DNA of 64,000 nucleotides from Myxococcales bacterium (GTDB lineage: Bacteria > Myxococcota_A > Polyangia > Nannocystales > Nannocystaceae). The DNA is taken from positions 158,296 to 222,295 of the forward strand of contig JACKDV010000015.1 in NCBI GenBank assembly GCA_020633315.1, written 5' to 3'. The position numbers and the translations under genes were made by a program. This document shows, one piece after another, positions 43,845-52,397 of the stretch. How positions within the stretch are numbered: position 1 is the stretch's first letter; every line of letters starts with the position of its first letter. The notes below the pieces were generated by a model that was given only the letters and a program-made list of their open reading frames with translations, did no database searches and was not told the origin of the DNA.

Positions 43845-44092
43845 CCAGCGGAAGAAGATCGGTTTGATCGCCTCTGCCGCCACGGCCCGAAGGTGCCATA
43901 GGCGGCAGCGCGAGCGGGTCAGCCGAGCCTCGCGGAGAACTTCAGCGCCGGGCCCGAGTTCGCGCGCGCCCGACCACCCCCGGTTTAGGAGAGTCTCCAG
44001 TGTAGGGAAAGGTATGGCCTCTCAAAGGAGATCTCCCTCTCTGGGCCGTCTCAAACGGGCGAATTCGGGCCGGTGGGGCATTGCATCCCAGG

Positions 44093-44114
44093 TGGTAACT
44101 GATATAGGTTACCA
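44093..44114. promoter_or_regulatory. Palindromic operator upstream of XRE/ImmA pair
   Basis: TGGTAAC-TGATATAG-GTTACCA is a perfect 7-bp inverted repeat in an AT-richer patch about 100 bases before the XRE gene. It is the obvious binding site for the XRE protein. Confidence 0.6.
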
Positions 44115-44211
44115 TCCGTCTGCTGAGGTCCACCCCCCTCGGCTCACCCCCTGTCGACCACCGGGGTCGGAGGCCAAGGCCCCCGACCGTGCCACCCCCG
44201 CAGGTACGACC

Positions 44212-44595
44212 ATGACCCACTTCGGCCAATACATCCGGGATGAGCGGACACGCCACCGTATCTCCCTGCGTCGGCTCGCCGACGCCCTTGGTGTCTCCCA
44301 CGTGTTTCTGGGAGCCATCGAGCGCGGCAAGGGCCGCCCCCGGAAGCTGCTGGCCGAAGACAAGTGGGACCGGCTCATCGAGCTCGTCCCCACGATCACC
44401 AGGACCAGGCTCAGGCGCTTGGCCGAACTCTCGCGTGTTCGTCTGGACGATGATGCGTTCCAGAGCCTGCCGCTGGACGGTCAACGAGCCGCCGCCGCGT
44501 TCGCCCGCAAGATCAACGAGCGGACCCTGAGCGACTCGGAGATATCGGGACTGCTGCGACTGCTCGGTACCTCGAAGGATGCTGACGAGGAGTGA
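44212..44595 (+). CDS. XRE-family regulator paired with ImmA-like peptidase
   Basis: 127 residues from the ATG at 44212. Helix-turn-helix: SLRRLADALGVSHVFLGAIE followed by RGKGRPRKL. The C-terminal half (LPLDGQRAAAAFARKINER, then LSDSEISGLLRLL) is helical, perhaps for dimerisation and peptidase recognition. The ImmA/IrrE-like gene follows 9 bases after its stop, the classic two-gene repressor/antirepressor arrangement. The palindrome at 44093 is the likely operator. An open frame extends upstream but crosses the inverted repeat and is not credible. Confidence 0.85.
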   Translation: MTHFGQYIRDERTRHRISLRRLADALGVSHVFLGAIERGKGRPRKLLAEDKWDRLIELVPTITRTRLRRLAELSRVRLDDDAFQSLPLDGQRAAAAFARKINERTLSDSEISGLLRLLGTSKDADEE

Positions 44596-44604
44596 AGACT
44601 CTCT

Positions 44605-45249
44605 ATGGAACTCGACCTCGATGAACGGGTCCCCCCCGTGAGACCCCGTGGGACGGATGTCATCCTCCGTATTGCGGAGCGGTTTCTCCAAAGGGTGGCT
44701 CCGCAGTGCCTGGCTGAGCCGGTACCGGTGGATCTGGACCATGTCGTGAGTGAGAAGCTGTTCGACTTCGGCATTGACGTCTATCCCGCCGATGACCACG
44801 AACTGACGACGCTCGGCAACGAGGGCTACACCCAGTATGAAGATGGCCGGGTGGTGGTCGTTCTCAAAGAGCGTCAATGGACTGCGCTCACGGACCACGG
44901 CTTTGCCCTCCATCGGGCCAGGACCACCGTCGGTCACGAGTTGGGCCACGCCGTGCTTCACCGGGACGTGCTCGAGCAGATGGCGGCGGTCAAGGTCGCC
45001 AACCCGGCGGCGGCCCTTCACCGCGTCCGGCGGCGGGACATCAAGCCATACTGCGATCCCGAATGGCAGGCCTGGGCGTTCTGCGGGGGGATTCTGCTCC
45101 CCCGTGAGGCCCTGCGGAAGCTCCATGGCCACTCGCTCGAGGACATCAGCCGGGAATTCCAGGTCAGTTTGCCGATGATTCGCTCCCACCTGCGAAAGCT
45201 GGGGCGGTTCGGTTTCCAGGTGCAAGGAGGACTGCTGGTCGCAGCGTAG
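44605..45249 (+). CDS. ImmA/IrrE-type metallopeptidase
   Basis: 214 residues. ARTTVGHELGHAVLHRDVLE gives the HExxH zinc site (M78). A later CDPEWQAWAFCGGILLP provides the third ligand region (E-x2-A-x2-F). The N-terminal 75 residues are the usual beta-hairpin lead-in (VPVDLDHVV). The C-terminal 45 residues (LEDISREFQVSLPMIRSHLRKLG) look like a winged helix, common in this family. It likely cleaves the XRE protein encoded directly upstream when the element is induced. Confidence 0.88.
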   Translation: MELDLDERVPPVRPRGTDVILRIAERFLQRVAPQCLAEPVPVDLDHVVSEKLFDFGIDVYPADDHELTTLGNEGYTQYEDGRVVVVLKERQWTALTDHGFALHRARTTVGHELGHAVLHRDVLEQMAAVKVANPAAALHRVRRRDIKPYCDPEWQAWAFCGGILLPREALRKLHGHSLEDISREFQVSLPMIRSHLRKLGRFGFQVQGGLLVAA

Positions 45250-45652
45250 CTCTACCCGGGATCGGAGGCCTTGGCTGCCAGACCTCTACCGCCCCACGGG
45301 CGGCCATAGCGGGCAGCGGACCGATGAGCGTTTCAGCTCCAGACGGCCCACCTACCCAGGTGTTGCAACCGGAAGGGTACGTCGCGGAGTCAGTAGCGTC
45401 AATCGGGTTGATATGGGCTGGTGGAGGGCATTGCCCTCGTCGCCAGCCTCTCGAAGGCGATGCCCTGCAGCGTTGCCCCAGGTGGAGCCTGGGGCCCTGG
45501 GGCGTGGCCTTTGGTCCCCGACCCGCGTGAGCGGGAGGCGCCTTCGAGGTGCCGCGCATACGACCAATGCGTCCTCCGAGGGGAGGACGTTGGGCTCGTC
45601 GTGAGCTCTGGTCGCTGACCACCCAACCACCAAGAAATCAGGAGACGATCAA
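45250..45652. other. Structured gap before DUF2188 gene
   Basis: About 400 bases without a supported gene. It contains a hairpin AGGGCAT...ATGCCCT with an inner TCGCC/GGCGA pair (45425-45466) and CCCAGG/CCTGGG self-complementarity near 45477-45494. It may be a 5' leader for the small genes that follow; AGGAGA before the next ATG is a good ribosome binding site. Confidence 0.4.
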
Positions 45653-45874
45653 ATGGCAAAGAGCCATCACGTCGTTCCCCACCCCAAGGGGTGGGCCGTC
45701 AAGACTCCGGGCGCCAGTCGGGCGTCCTCCGTGCACCGTACCCAGGGGGAGGCAATCTCTCAGGCTCGAGAGGTTTCCCGAAACCAGGGGACGGAGCTGT
45801 TCATCCACGGCCGCAACGGCCAGATCCGGGAACGCGACAGCCATGGTCGCGACCCCTATCCACCGAAGGGATAG
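45653..45874 (+). CDS. DUF2188 family small protein
   Basis: 73 residues with an AGGAGA ribosome binding site. The pattern HHVVPHPKGWAVKTPGASRA, then GEAISQAREVSRNQGTELFI and HGRNGQIRERDSHGRDPYPP is diagnostic for DUF2188, a small beta-alpha-beta protein common on bacterial mobile DNA and of unknown function. It is followed two bases later by another small gene in the same operon. Confidence 0.9.
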   Translation: MAKSHHVVPHPKGWAVKTPGASRASSVHRTQGEAISQAREVSRNQGTELFIHGRNGQIRERDSHGRDPYPPKG

Positions 45875-45876
45875 CG

Positions 45877-46143
45877 ATGACGAAGATCAGACTGGCTCAT
45901 CTGCGCACGCAGGGCATCAACTTCGCGGTGTTCGCCGCCGATGCCCCTTCCCACCGAGACCGAGACCGCGGCCAGTTGCTGGCCGAGCTGACCGCTGAGG
46001 CGAGACGCTCCGGGTTGCGCGTGGACAAGGCCGCTCTGGCGTTCTCCCAGAGTGGACGGCAGACCTTCTACGGGACGCCGGACCTGGTGCGATTCCTGTC
46101 CCGGACGGGGGTCTCACGCTGGACGCACACCCTCACGGTGTGA
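45877..46143 (+). CDS. Small hypothetical protein
   Basis: 88 residues. It begins two bases after the DUF2188 stop, so it is co-translated. The fold looks alpha/beta: INFAVFAADAPSH, a basic helix RGQLLAELTAEARRSGLRVD, and a strand ALAFSQSGRQTFYG. No family recognised. A strong intrinsic terminator follows ten bases after its stop. Confidence 0.7.
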   Translation: MTKIRLAHLRTQGINFAVFAADAPSHRDRDRGQLLAELTAEARRSGLRVDKAALAFSQSGRQTFYGTPDLVRFLSRTGVSRWTHTLTV

Positions 46144-46152
46144 TCGAGCACG

Positions 46153-46194
46153 CCCGTCTCCGGCGTGCTGCCGGAGGCGGGGTTCTTCTCTTCT
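46153..46194 (+). terminator. Intrinsic terminator
   Basis: CCCGTCTCCGGC (46153-46164), loop GTGCT, and its complement to 46181 form a 12-bp stem (one G-T wobble), followed by GTTCTTCTCTTCT. It ends the DUF2188 operon. Confidence 0.8.
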
Positions 46195-46225
46195 CAAGCA
46201 TTCATCAACAACAAGGAGATGTTTC

Positions 46226-46435
46226 ATGTCTGACCAATTCTTCTGCGATCCCAAGGTCCGTGCGGTCGGAAAACCCGCCGTCGGAAAGGTGCTCGGGTCG
46301 CTCATCGGAAGCGCCGTAGGCTGTGCGGCGCCGGGGTCTCGTTGCTCGCCGGGCAAGCGGATCATGACCGGGGCCGTTGTCGCGGCACTGGGCTACGCGA
46401 TCGGTGCCGCCTGGGACAACGCCTGCGAGAGCTAG
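46226..46435 (+). CDS. Small Gly-zipper hydrophobic protein
   Basis: 69 residues with an AGGAG ribosome binding site. Two Gly-rich hydrophobic stretches (GKVLGSLIGSAVGCAA and MTGAVVAALGYAIGAAW) joined by a Cys/Pro turn suggest a two-helix membrane protein of the glycine-zipper type, reminiscent of small toxin or lysis-associated proteins. Four Cys residues are present. It is alone in its transcription unit. Confidence 0.65.
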   Translation: MSDQFFCDPKVRAVGKPAVGKVLGSLIGSAVGCAAPGSRCSPGKRIMTGAVVAALGYAIGAAWDNACES

Positions 46436-46986
46436 GTGGCCCTTTCCTCATGGAATTGCCCTCCGTACCGGTGCCTGCCGGTGCGGGGGGACGCTCACTA
46501 TCCGGTGACGATTGAGAGACGCGTCGTGCCGACAGGCAGCGATTCCGGAGACTTCGATATGAATGAGTAGGTCAGGGTCGGGAGGATGCGTGGAGCCCGT
46601 CGCGGGAGCCTCATGGCGGCATCTGATGAGTACGATAGAGGGCAAAAAGGGGATTCTCCGCTTGAGGCTGCATCGGGGTCAGCAGGAAGCGCTCTCCGAT
46701 CCCCGGGGGATCTCTTGCCATCAGGGGGCCCGAACCGCTCATTCACGGTAGGAATGGTCGAAATCCGACCGTCACGGGCACGGTCCCGTCCAGCCATGAC
46801 TAGACGCATCACGGCATCGAGATAGGCGAATGATGGGAGTCGCGGGAGATCTGATGTTCGAGGTCTACGATGTCGGTGGATGTTGGAGATCTTGCAGTCT
46901 AACGATGATGGTGATGCTCGCGAAACGGGGCTCCGGGCTCGAAAATTGCGACTGGCACACGTAATCAAGTTTCGAACCGGTGCCCC
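46436..46986. other. Gap without a supported gene
   Basis: About 550 bases with only weak open frames. Directly after the upstream gene, CCGTACCGG-TGCCTG-CCGGTGCGG (46468-46491) can form a 9-bp hairpin, a possible terminator lacking a T-run. I see nothing else. Confidence 0.35.
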
Positions 46987-47014
46987 TTGACGCCCGCGGC
47001 GACGGACCTATAGT
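46987..47014 (+). promoter_or_regulatory. Promoter of the nuclease-like operon
   Basis: TTGACG (46987-46992), 16 bases, TATAGT (47009-47014). The leader to the ATG at 47144 would be about 120 bases, with AGGAAG as the ribosome binding site. Confidence 0.6.
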
Positions 47015-47143
47015 CCTCGCCAGTATTGGCCTGAGCGGAATGAGGCCGCGCGATATCGACACACTTCCTTTTTGAAGGAATGAGGCGCGAACGAATCCGA
47101 AACACTGCCGATTCAGGAGACAGGTATAGAGGAAGATAATCGT

Positions 47144-48607
47144 ATGTGTACTGCTGCATCTGAGCCCGCTACCGGGCCGACCTTCTCGGAGTTCTACAAA
47201 CTGGGCAAATCCCAGCCCGAACTCGATTTCGTGGACGTGCCGCTCGAGACGGACATCCCGCTGTATATGGATCCCTTCGCGATCTCGCAACGCGTCGATC
47301 CCTGGTCGCGGGGCGCGCATGAGACGATCCTGGACTTCTTTCAGCGCACAACGACGGCGATTCGGGAGGGGAACGTGTTTCGGGCCAGAAAGCTCATGGG
47401 GCACCTGCGCGAGCCCAATGAGACCCGGCTGGGGTTGTCCAAGGGTCGGCCACGAGGGGCTGGCCTTGGGCGCCACCAGGCTCAGTTGCTGCTCGAGGCG
47501 CTGAGTCAGTCATCGGCTGTGAGCACGGGGCTGCTCTCTTCGCTGGAGGAGTGCGAGCTCGTGGTGGACGGGGTCGGACGGGACAAGCTCTCTGATCTGA
47601 CCACCAATGTGATTCGCAGTCATCTGGTTCAGTACACCCGGGAACAGTGCGAATTGCTGTCCGTGCCCATTCAGGAGGTCCCGGTGCCTCCCAGCTATGA
47701 CCCCGACCAGGGGGTCTGGCGGTCGCAGTACGTGCGGCTTCCGGTCGACGACCGTGGCATGCCCGTTCTCCTCGTGCCGAAGTCGATCGTGCGCTATGAG
47801 CCCGCCTACGATCACCAGCATTTCCATCGGCGGATCGTGCTGGAGTTCCTGCAAGCGGAGCATCTGAGGGCCAATTCCTCGCTCGTTCAGACGTTGAAGA
47901 GCGGTGAGCGACGTGTGACCAAGAAGGCCCTTCTGCCATCCTATCCGTGCACGCGGAAGGCGATCGCGGAGGTGGTTAGTCAGCACCCGCACCTTCTGAA
48001 AAAGTACCGGTCTGCTTTGAAGCAGGCCAAGGCATCGGTCGTGCCGATTTCAGACGAGCGTGAGGTGGCGCGCCTTGCCCGGATTCTGTCTGATGCGCTG
48101 CGTGCGATTGCCGTGGGGAGTGGCAGCGCAAGCCAGTACCACAGCCTCATGGTGGGGGTGCTGGAGATGATCTTCTTCCCGCTGCTCGTGCATCCGAAGA
48201 AGGAACAGGAGATCCACGACGGGCGAAAGCGAATCGACATCCTCATGGAGAATGCGGACAGGACGGGGATCTTCTCGCTCCTCCAGTCCACGCGTGGGCT
48301 GGGCTGCCCCTTCGTGGCGATCGAGTGCAAGAACTACCGCGAGGATGTGGCCAACCCGGAGCTGGACCAGTTGAGCGGTCGTTTCTCCCGGGAGCGAGGG
48401 AAGGTCGGGCTGCTGTGCTGCCGGCAGTTTGACGACCGCGCGCGGTTCGTGGCCCGTTGCAGGGACACGCTCAAGGATGGTCGGGGCCTGATCATCCCTC
48501 TTGATGACGAGCGAGTGCTGCGGCTCCTCGGGTTGCTGGGGGCGCAGAACCGGAGGCAGGCGGTGCAGGAGTTTGGCGAGATGGTCAGGGAGGTGTGGCT
48601 CGGTTGA
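47144..48607 (+). CDS. PD-(D/E)xK nuclease-like protein
   Basis: 487 residues. The C-terminal 140 residues have the restriction-endonuclease core: a helix with YHSLMVGVLEMIFFPL, then DGRKRIDILMEN (Asp365) and CPFVAIECKNYRE (Glu394-x-Lys396), followed by SGRFSRERGKVGLLCCRQF, which is typical of Mrr-like/card1-like folds. The N-terminal 300 residues are unlike any family I know (QPELDFVDVPLETDIPLYMD). The gene is followed by an XRE coiled-coil membrane protein gene and a protease-like gene in the same direction, which suggests a multi-gene system with this protein as nuclease. Confidence 0.78.
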   Translation: MCTAASEPATGPTFSEFYKLGKSQPELDFVDVPLETDIPLYMDPFAISQRVDPWSRGAHETILDFFQRTTTAIREGNVFRARKLMGHLREPNETRLGLSKGRPRGAGLGRHQAQLLLEALSQSSAVSTGLLSSLEECELVVDGVGRDKLSDLTTNVIRSHLVQYTREQCELLSVPIQEVPVPPSYDPDQGVWRSQYVRLPVDDRGMPVLLVPKSIVRYEPAYDHQHFHRRIVLEFLQAEHLRANSSLVQTLKSGERRVTKKALLPSYPCTRKAIAEVVSQHPHLLKKYRSALKQAKASVVPISDEREVARLARILSDALRAIAVGSGSASQYHSLMVGVLEMIFFPLLVHPKKEQEIHDGRKRIDILMENADRTGIFSLLQSTRGLGCPFVAIECKNYREDVANPELDQLSGRFSRERGKVGLLCCRQFDDRARFVARCRDTLKDGRGLIIPLDDERVLRLLGLLGAQNRRQAVQEFGEMVREVWLG

Positions 48608-48710
48608 GCATCCCGGGCCAGGGTCGGCGACCAGAATGTTGCCAGGCAACCGCGCATGGCAACGGCCATGGGCTTGCCCATGACACGCAGATGTGGAAAT
48701 TGAGGAGTGT

Positions 48711-49376
48711 ATGGATGTACCCACGAAGCCGCTGGTCCCGATCGGTGAGCGTATCGGACAACTTCTCCAGGAGCGGGGCAAGAAGGCCGCTTGGCTCGCG
48801 GACGAAGCCGGCACCGCTCGGTCCACCATCACGCGGGCCATCAACGGCGGTCGTGGACCTTCCCCGCAGACGCTTGCCGAGATCGCGGAGGCCTTCGGCA
48901 TGGACCTTGCGCAGCTCGTGGCGGGCACGGACGCTGCCGCGCGTGTGGCAGAGGCCGACAGCCTCGTGCCAAAGGCGCAGTACGAGGAGCTGGTCGCGCA
49001 GCTCGTCGAGTACGAACGGAGGGCGAACGAGGCGGAGGATCGGGCCCGGAGAGCGACGGAGGAGGCCGAGCGGGAACGAGCCCATCGTCTTGAAGCCGTC
49101 TCGCATCGGGAGAACCTTGAACGCGAGCTCCGACAGACCCGAGGGGATCTCGAAGCCAGTCGGAAGCAGGTGTCGCTTCTTGAGGAGGCTTTCACCTGGG
49201 CGGCGACCGAAGTCGATGCGCTACGAGGACAGCTCCTTGAGGTTGGAGCGGCCGTGGACGAAGGGCGCAAGACCGGGCGCGTTGGCGTGTGGCTCGCTGG
49301 AGCTGCCGCTGCTGCATCCGCATCCGCTCTGACCTATCTCGCGATGGCGAGGAAGGGCTCAGGGGAGAGTGAGTAG
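48711..49376 (+). CDS. Membrane-tethered XRE protein with coiled coil
   Basis: 221 residues from the ATG at 48711 (a GTG at 48693 adds six). The N-terminal helix-turn-helix (KAAWLADEAGTARSTITRAI then NGGRGPSPQTLAEIAEAFGMD) is followed by about 110 residues of charged coiled coil, and a C-terminal transmembrane helix (VWLAGAAAAASASALTYLAM). A DNA-binding domain held at the membrane by a coiled-coil stalk is unusual. Three bases separate its stop from the next ATG, so it is coupled to the protease-like gene. Confidence 0.82.
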   Translation: MDVPTKPLVPIGERIGQLLQERGKKAAWLADEAGTARSTITRAINGGRGPSPQTLAEIAEAFGMDLAQLVAGTDAAARVAEADSLVPKAQYEELVAQLVEYERRANEAEDRARRATEEAERERAHRLEAVSHRENLERELRQTRGDLEASRKQVSLLEEAFTWAATEVDALRGQLLEVGAAVDEGRKTGRVGVWLAGAAAAASASALTYLAMARKGSGESE

Positions 49377-49379
49377 AGC

Positions 49380-49904
49380 ATGAATCATCCACATTGCATT
49401 CCCGTGGGTCCGTCACTGGCGGCTCGCTGCCGGGCCATCCGGCAGGTCATCCAACCCGGACAGGTTCGGGACTATGCGGAGGCGGCCCTGCGCCACAACC
49501 CGTGGAGGCATCGCAACGCCGTCGATGCGGTGGCCTGCTACCTGCTCCAGCTCAAGCTCGTCTACATCGCGGATCCGGCCCGCCGGGACAACTGGTGTCC
49601 CCCCAGGGTGACGGTCCAGCGGGGCGGGGGGGACTGCGATGACTTCGCAGTGCTGGCGGCCTCGATGTTGCGGGCTGCCGGTGCCCACGCGGACGTGGTC
49701 CTGGGCTGGTGGCGGCAACCCAGCGGGCGGGGCTACCACGCATGGGTGGCCGGCGTGTCCACCTGTGGCGTGTGCCGCTTTGTGCTCGAGCCCCAAAATG
49801 GCCAGCTCTGGTGGAACGAAACGCCGGCGGATCGCGATGCGCAGTACCTGCTCGGGCCGGAGCGGTGCGTGCGGGTGGACCGGAACCTACGCAGTCTCTC
49901 CTGA
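49380..49904 (+). CDS. Transglutaminase-like cysteine protease-type protein
   Basis: 174 residues. The papain/transglutaminase triad is visible: RGGGDCDDFAVLAASML (Cys86), GYHAWVAGV (His120) and FVLEPQNGQLWW (Glu137). This matches bacterial transglutaminase-like cysteine proteinases. No signal peptide, so it acts in the cytoplasm. It starts three bases after the membrane-tethered XRE gene and may process that protein or the nuclease-like protein upstream; this is inference from the operon. Confidence 0.8.
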   Translation: MNHPHCIPVGPSLAARCRAIRQVIQPGQVRDYAEAALRHNPWRHRNAVDAVACYLLQLKLVYIADPARRDNWCPPRVTVQRGGGDCDDFAVLAASMLRAAGAHADVVLGWWRQPSGRGYHAWVAGVSTCGVCRFVLEPQNGQLWWNETPADRDAQYLLGPERCVRVDRNLRSLS

Positions 49905-49992
49905 GTGCGAGCGGGCCTGGGCGATGGGAAGACTACGGAGGGGAGGGGCCGGCGTCAGGCGTCGGAGGGTCGAGCGGGTGAATGCGGAGGGA

Positions 49993-50433
49993 TCATCGGC
50001 ATTCGAGGCTCACCCAGAGGGAGTCCACCTCGCGTCCGCTCCCCAGCACGTCCGTCACATCGACTTCACTGGACGCCATCACATCGTCGGAGTCCACGTC
50101 TTTGTCGTTGATGTGGAGTTTCAGCTTACCGGTTAGTTTGGTCTCCTTGCCCTTGAAGAACGGAGCGGTGACCCGATAGCGGTCTGGTCGGAGCTTGAGC
50201 CGCTCCTTCTGGCCGTTCAGGATGATGTAGCCGCGCATGTCGGGCTTGCGTGCCTTGCCGGGCGCGGGATCCCAGGGATCCTCGTCATCGGGGTCGGCCT
50301 CGAGGGTGAGGAGGATCCCGTCGGGGCAGGTCTGGGGGACGCACGCGGCTCCGAGCAGCGCGGAGCAGGTGAGCAGGATGGCGGTTGCGATGGCCGGGAT
50401 CCTTGCGATGGGGTTCATGGGGTCTGCGGTCAT
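49993..50433 (-). CDS. Putative lipoprotein
   Basis: 146 residues from an ATG at 50433 (a second ATG at 50418 is as good). The signal AIATAILLTCSALLGAAC fits a lipobox ending at Cys. The mature part begins with a Pro/Asp-rich acidic linker (EADPDDEDPWDPAPG) and has beta strands rich in Lys and Asp (ETKLTGKLKLHINDKDVD). Family unknown. It is convergent with the protease-like gene and divergent from the XRE gene at 50584. Confidence 0.7.
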   Translation of the reverse strand: MTADPMNPIARIPAIATAILLTCSALLGAACVPQTCPDGILLTLEADPDDEDPWDPAPGKARKPDMRGYIILNGQKERLKLRPDRYRVTAPFFKGKETKLTGKLKLHINDKDVDSDDVMASSEVDVTDVLGSGREVDSLWVSLECR

Positions 50434-50583
50434 TGCTTGCCGTCCGGGGTTTGAAGCCGAGGAAGCCGAGTCGACTTCGCCGATGGGCGGCGAGGCGGCT
50501 GGCCTGACCGGTTTGAGGCACCATAGCATTAAACGTAATTATATTTCGTTTTATAACCTACGTTCGACGGGTAGCGCTCCCTC

Positions 50584-50862
50584 ATGGGCGAGCGCAGCCG
50601 GTCCCCACAGGCCCAGCAGGCCCGTGCGCATGTCGCGGGAAACCTGCACCGGCTACGGGTTCGGCGGGGCCTGACGCAGGCGCAGCTTGCCGAGCGGTTG
50701 GGTATTGAGGTCCGGCACCTCCAGTTCATCGAGGCGGCGGAGTCCGCGCCGGGTTTCGACCTGCTGGTGGATCTGGCGGCCGAGCTCGAGGTGGCCGTCG
50801 GAGATCTCTTCGAGGAGGCTGAGACGCCGGCGAGGCGGCGGGGAAGGCCCCCGAAAGCATGA
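50584..50862 (+). CDS. XRE-family regulator (first gene of three coupled genes)
   Basis: 92 residues. Helix-turn-helix: LTQAQLAERLGIEVRHLQFI then EAAESAPGFDLLVDLAAELE, a standard short XRE domain, plus a basic AT-hook-like tail (ARRRGRPPKA). Its stop overlaps the ATG of the membrane protein gene (ATGA at 50859-50862). An AT-rich stretch at 50526-50560 just upstream is the likely promoter, shared face-to-face with the lipoprotein gene. Confidence 0.88.
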   Translation: MGERSRSPQAQQARAHVAGNLHRLRVRRGLTQAQLAERLGIEVRHLQFIEAAESAPGFDLLVDLAAELEVAVGDLFEEAETPARRRGRPPKA

Positions 50863-52397
50863 ACGCCGGCGTTCGGCTCGCTCTCCAACCGGTCGGTGTG
50901 TCTTCGCCTGGCCCCCTGGCCGTGAGACCTCGCCCTCGACAACTGGTCCGCGGTCGCCGCAAGCTGTTCTATCGGGAGAAGTGGCTCGTTGTCCTTCTCG
51001 ACTCCTTGGCGGTTCTGCTATCTACTCTGGTACTTCTGTTGCCAATAGGTCTCCACGCAAGCATCGACGATAGCGCCACCGGTGGCGCTATGCCTTTGAT
51101 TCGTCGAGCTTACTGGGATGGCTACGACGGAGAGCTACGACCGGCTGCATACTCCGAGCTTGGTGGGTGGGTGAATCATCAACCTTTAAAGCGCGGACAA
51201 GCCGGGTCGATACCTGCTCTGGACGAGATCAAGCGAGGCCTCGATGATCCTTCTTTTATTTGGCTGGAAATGACTCGGGGGTTTCGGCAGAAGACATATG
51301 TACTCATCGAAGACGCAGAGGTACGGCTGTCCGGGCTATGGGTCCCGCATCCTCGGCAAGACCTTAAGCCGTTTCGTACGGTGTTAGTCTGGTATCTGGA
51401 AGCAGATCCGTACATCTACGACGGCCAGGCAATGTCGATCGGGCAGCCGCTTCCTGTGGAAGAAGCGCCTCTTCTTCATTTTTCCAGGTCTTGTGACGTC
51501 GTCTACTGTAGCCTCCGTGGGGATGATTGTGAGGTGATTGCATATGCGGAAAAGCGCGCCGCGGTCGTGAGCGCGAAAACAAATGGCCTATATAGCTGCA
51601 TGGTGCCGAAGGTGGAGGACGCCCCCCTAAGCTTTTTCGACAAAATGGTGAGGCACTATCGCTATGACCTGCGTGGGTGGGGGCATGTGCTCCTGGGGCG
51701 CACGCTGTTCTCCGCATGGTTGACCTGTTTCTACCTTGTCGCCATCATTGCGGTCACACGGTTTGATCGTCGCTTTGACGGCTCGGCGCCAATGCTTTTG
51801 TTGGGGTTTCTGGGGATGTTCTCGGCGGCCCGCGTTGTTGTCTTCGTCGCATGCTCCGCGGACTACCCCGACTCTCGGCATCCGGGCTTGATATCAGCAC
51901 AGTCAGCGCTCGTCGGTTTGTTGTTCTTGCTGAGCCTTACGGGACGCGTCCGGGGAAGCGTTCGCTATTGGTGGCGGGTCGCCCGGGGCAGCGCAGTTCG
52001 ATTTCGATACGCATTTGCCGAGGCCTCGTGGGAAATCGACCGATTGGCGATCGCTGAGCTTGACGAGGCCGACATCGTACTGCCTCCCATGTCATTGGCG
52101 TACACGTTTCTGACCTACGATCCTGAAAGCGTCCAAGCGCACTCCCTTTGGCTGGAGCCTGAAGCACCAAGGCCGTACGTGCTCGCTCTTCCGTACTCAT
52201 CCGCCAACCGCGGTGTGCCGTTCTTCAATCTCGCATCTGACGGTATTCTTGATGGGCCCATGTCGGAAGGTGAATCTCCTATGAACTCCCATGAGGAGAT
52301 GCGGCGCGCTGGGCGAAAACGGCGCTCGCGCCGGAAAAGGCGCCACAAAACACAGCTCTCCCTGGTCACCACGAAAGAAGAAGGGAGCCCAACATGA
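50859..52397 (+). CDS. Four-TM membrane protein with large cytosolic tail
   Basis: 512 residues. Transmembrane segments are predicted near residues 42-66 (WLVVLLDSLAVLLSTLVLLL), 285-305 (FSAWLTCFYLVAIIAV), 315-340 (MLLLGFLGMFSAARVVVFVA) and 350-368 (SALVGLLFLLSL). The 210 residues between the first two are probably extracytoplasmic and contain four Cys. The C-terminal 140 residues are cytosolic, ending in a very basic stretch (RRAGRKRRSRRKRRHKTQ). No family recognised. Overlaps of four bases at both ends couple it to the XRE regulator and the 638-aa protein. Confidence 0.8.
   Translation: MNAGVRLALQPVGVSSPGPLAVRPRPRQLVRGRRKLFYREKWLVVLLDSLAVLLSTLVLLLPIGLHASIDDSATGGAMPLIRRAYWDGYDGELRPAAYSELGGWVNHQPLKRGQAGSIPALDEIKRGLDDPSFIWLEMTRGFRQKTYVLIEDAEVRLSGLWVPHPRQDLKPFRTVLVWYLEADPYIYDGQAMSIGQPLPVEEAPLLHFSRSCDVVYCSLRGDDCEVIAYAEKRAAVVSAKTNGLYSCMVPKVEDAPLSFFDKMVRHYRYDLRGWGHVLLGRTLFSAWLTCFYLVAIIAVTRFDRRFDGSAPMLLLGFLGMFSAARVVVFVACSADYPDSRHPGLISAQSALVGLLFLLSLTGRVRGSVRYWWRVARGSAVRFRYAFAEASWEIDRLAIAELDEADIVLPPMSLAYTFLTYDPESVQAHSLWLEPEAPRPYVLALPYSSANRGVPFFNLASDGILDGPMSEGESPMNSHEEMRRAGRKRRSRRKRRHKTQLSLVTTKEEGSPT

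Noticed and set aside
46498..46968. 156-aa minus-strand open frame in the gap before the nuclease-like gene
   Set aside because: Low-complexity, Arg/Ser/Pro-heavy sequence without motif or ribosome binding site.
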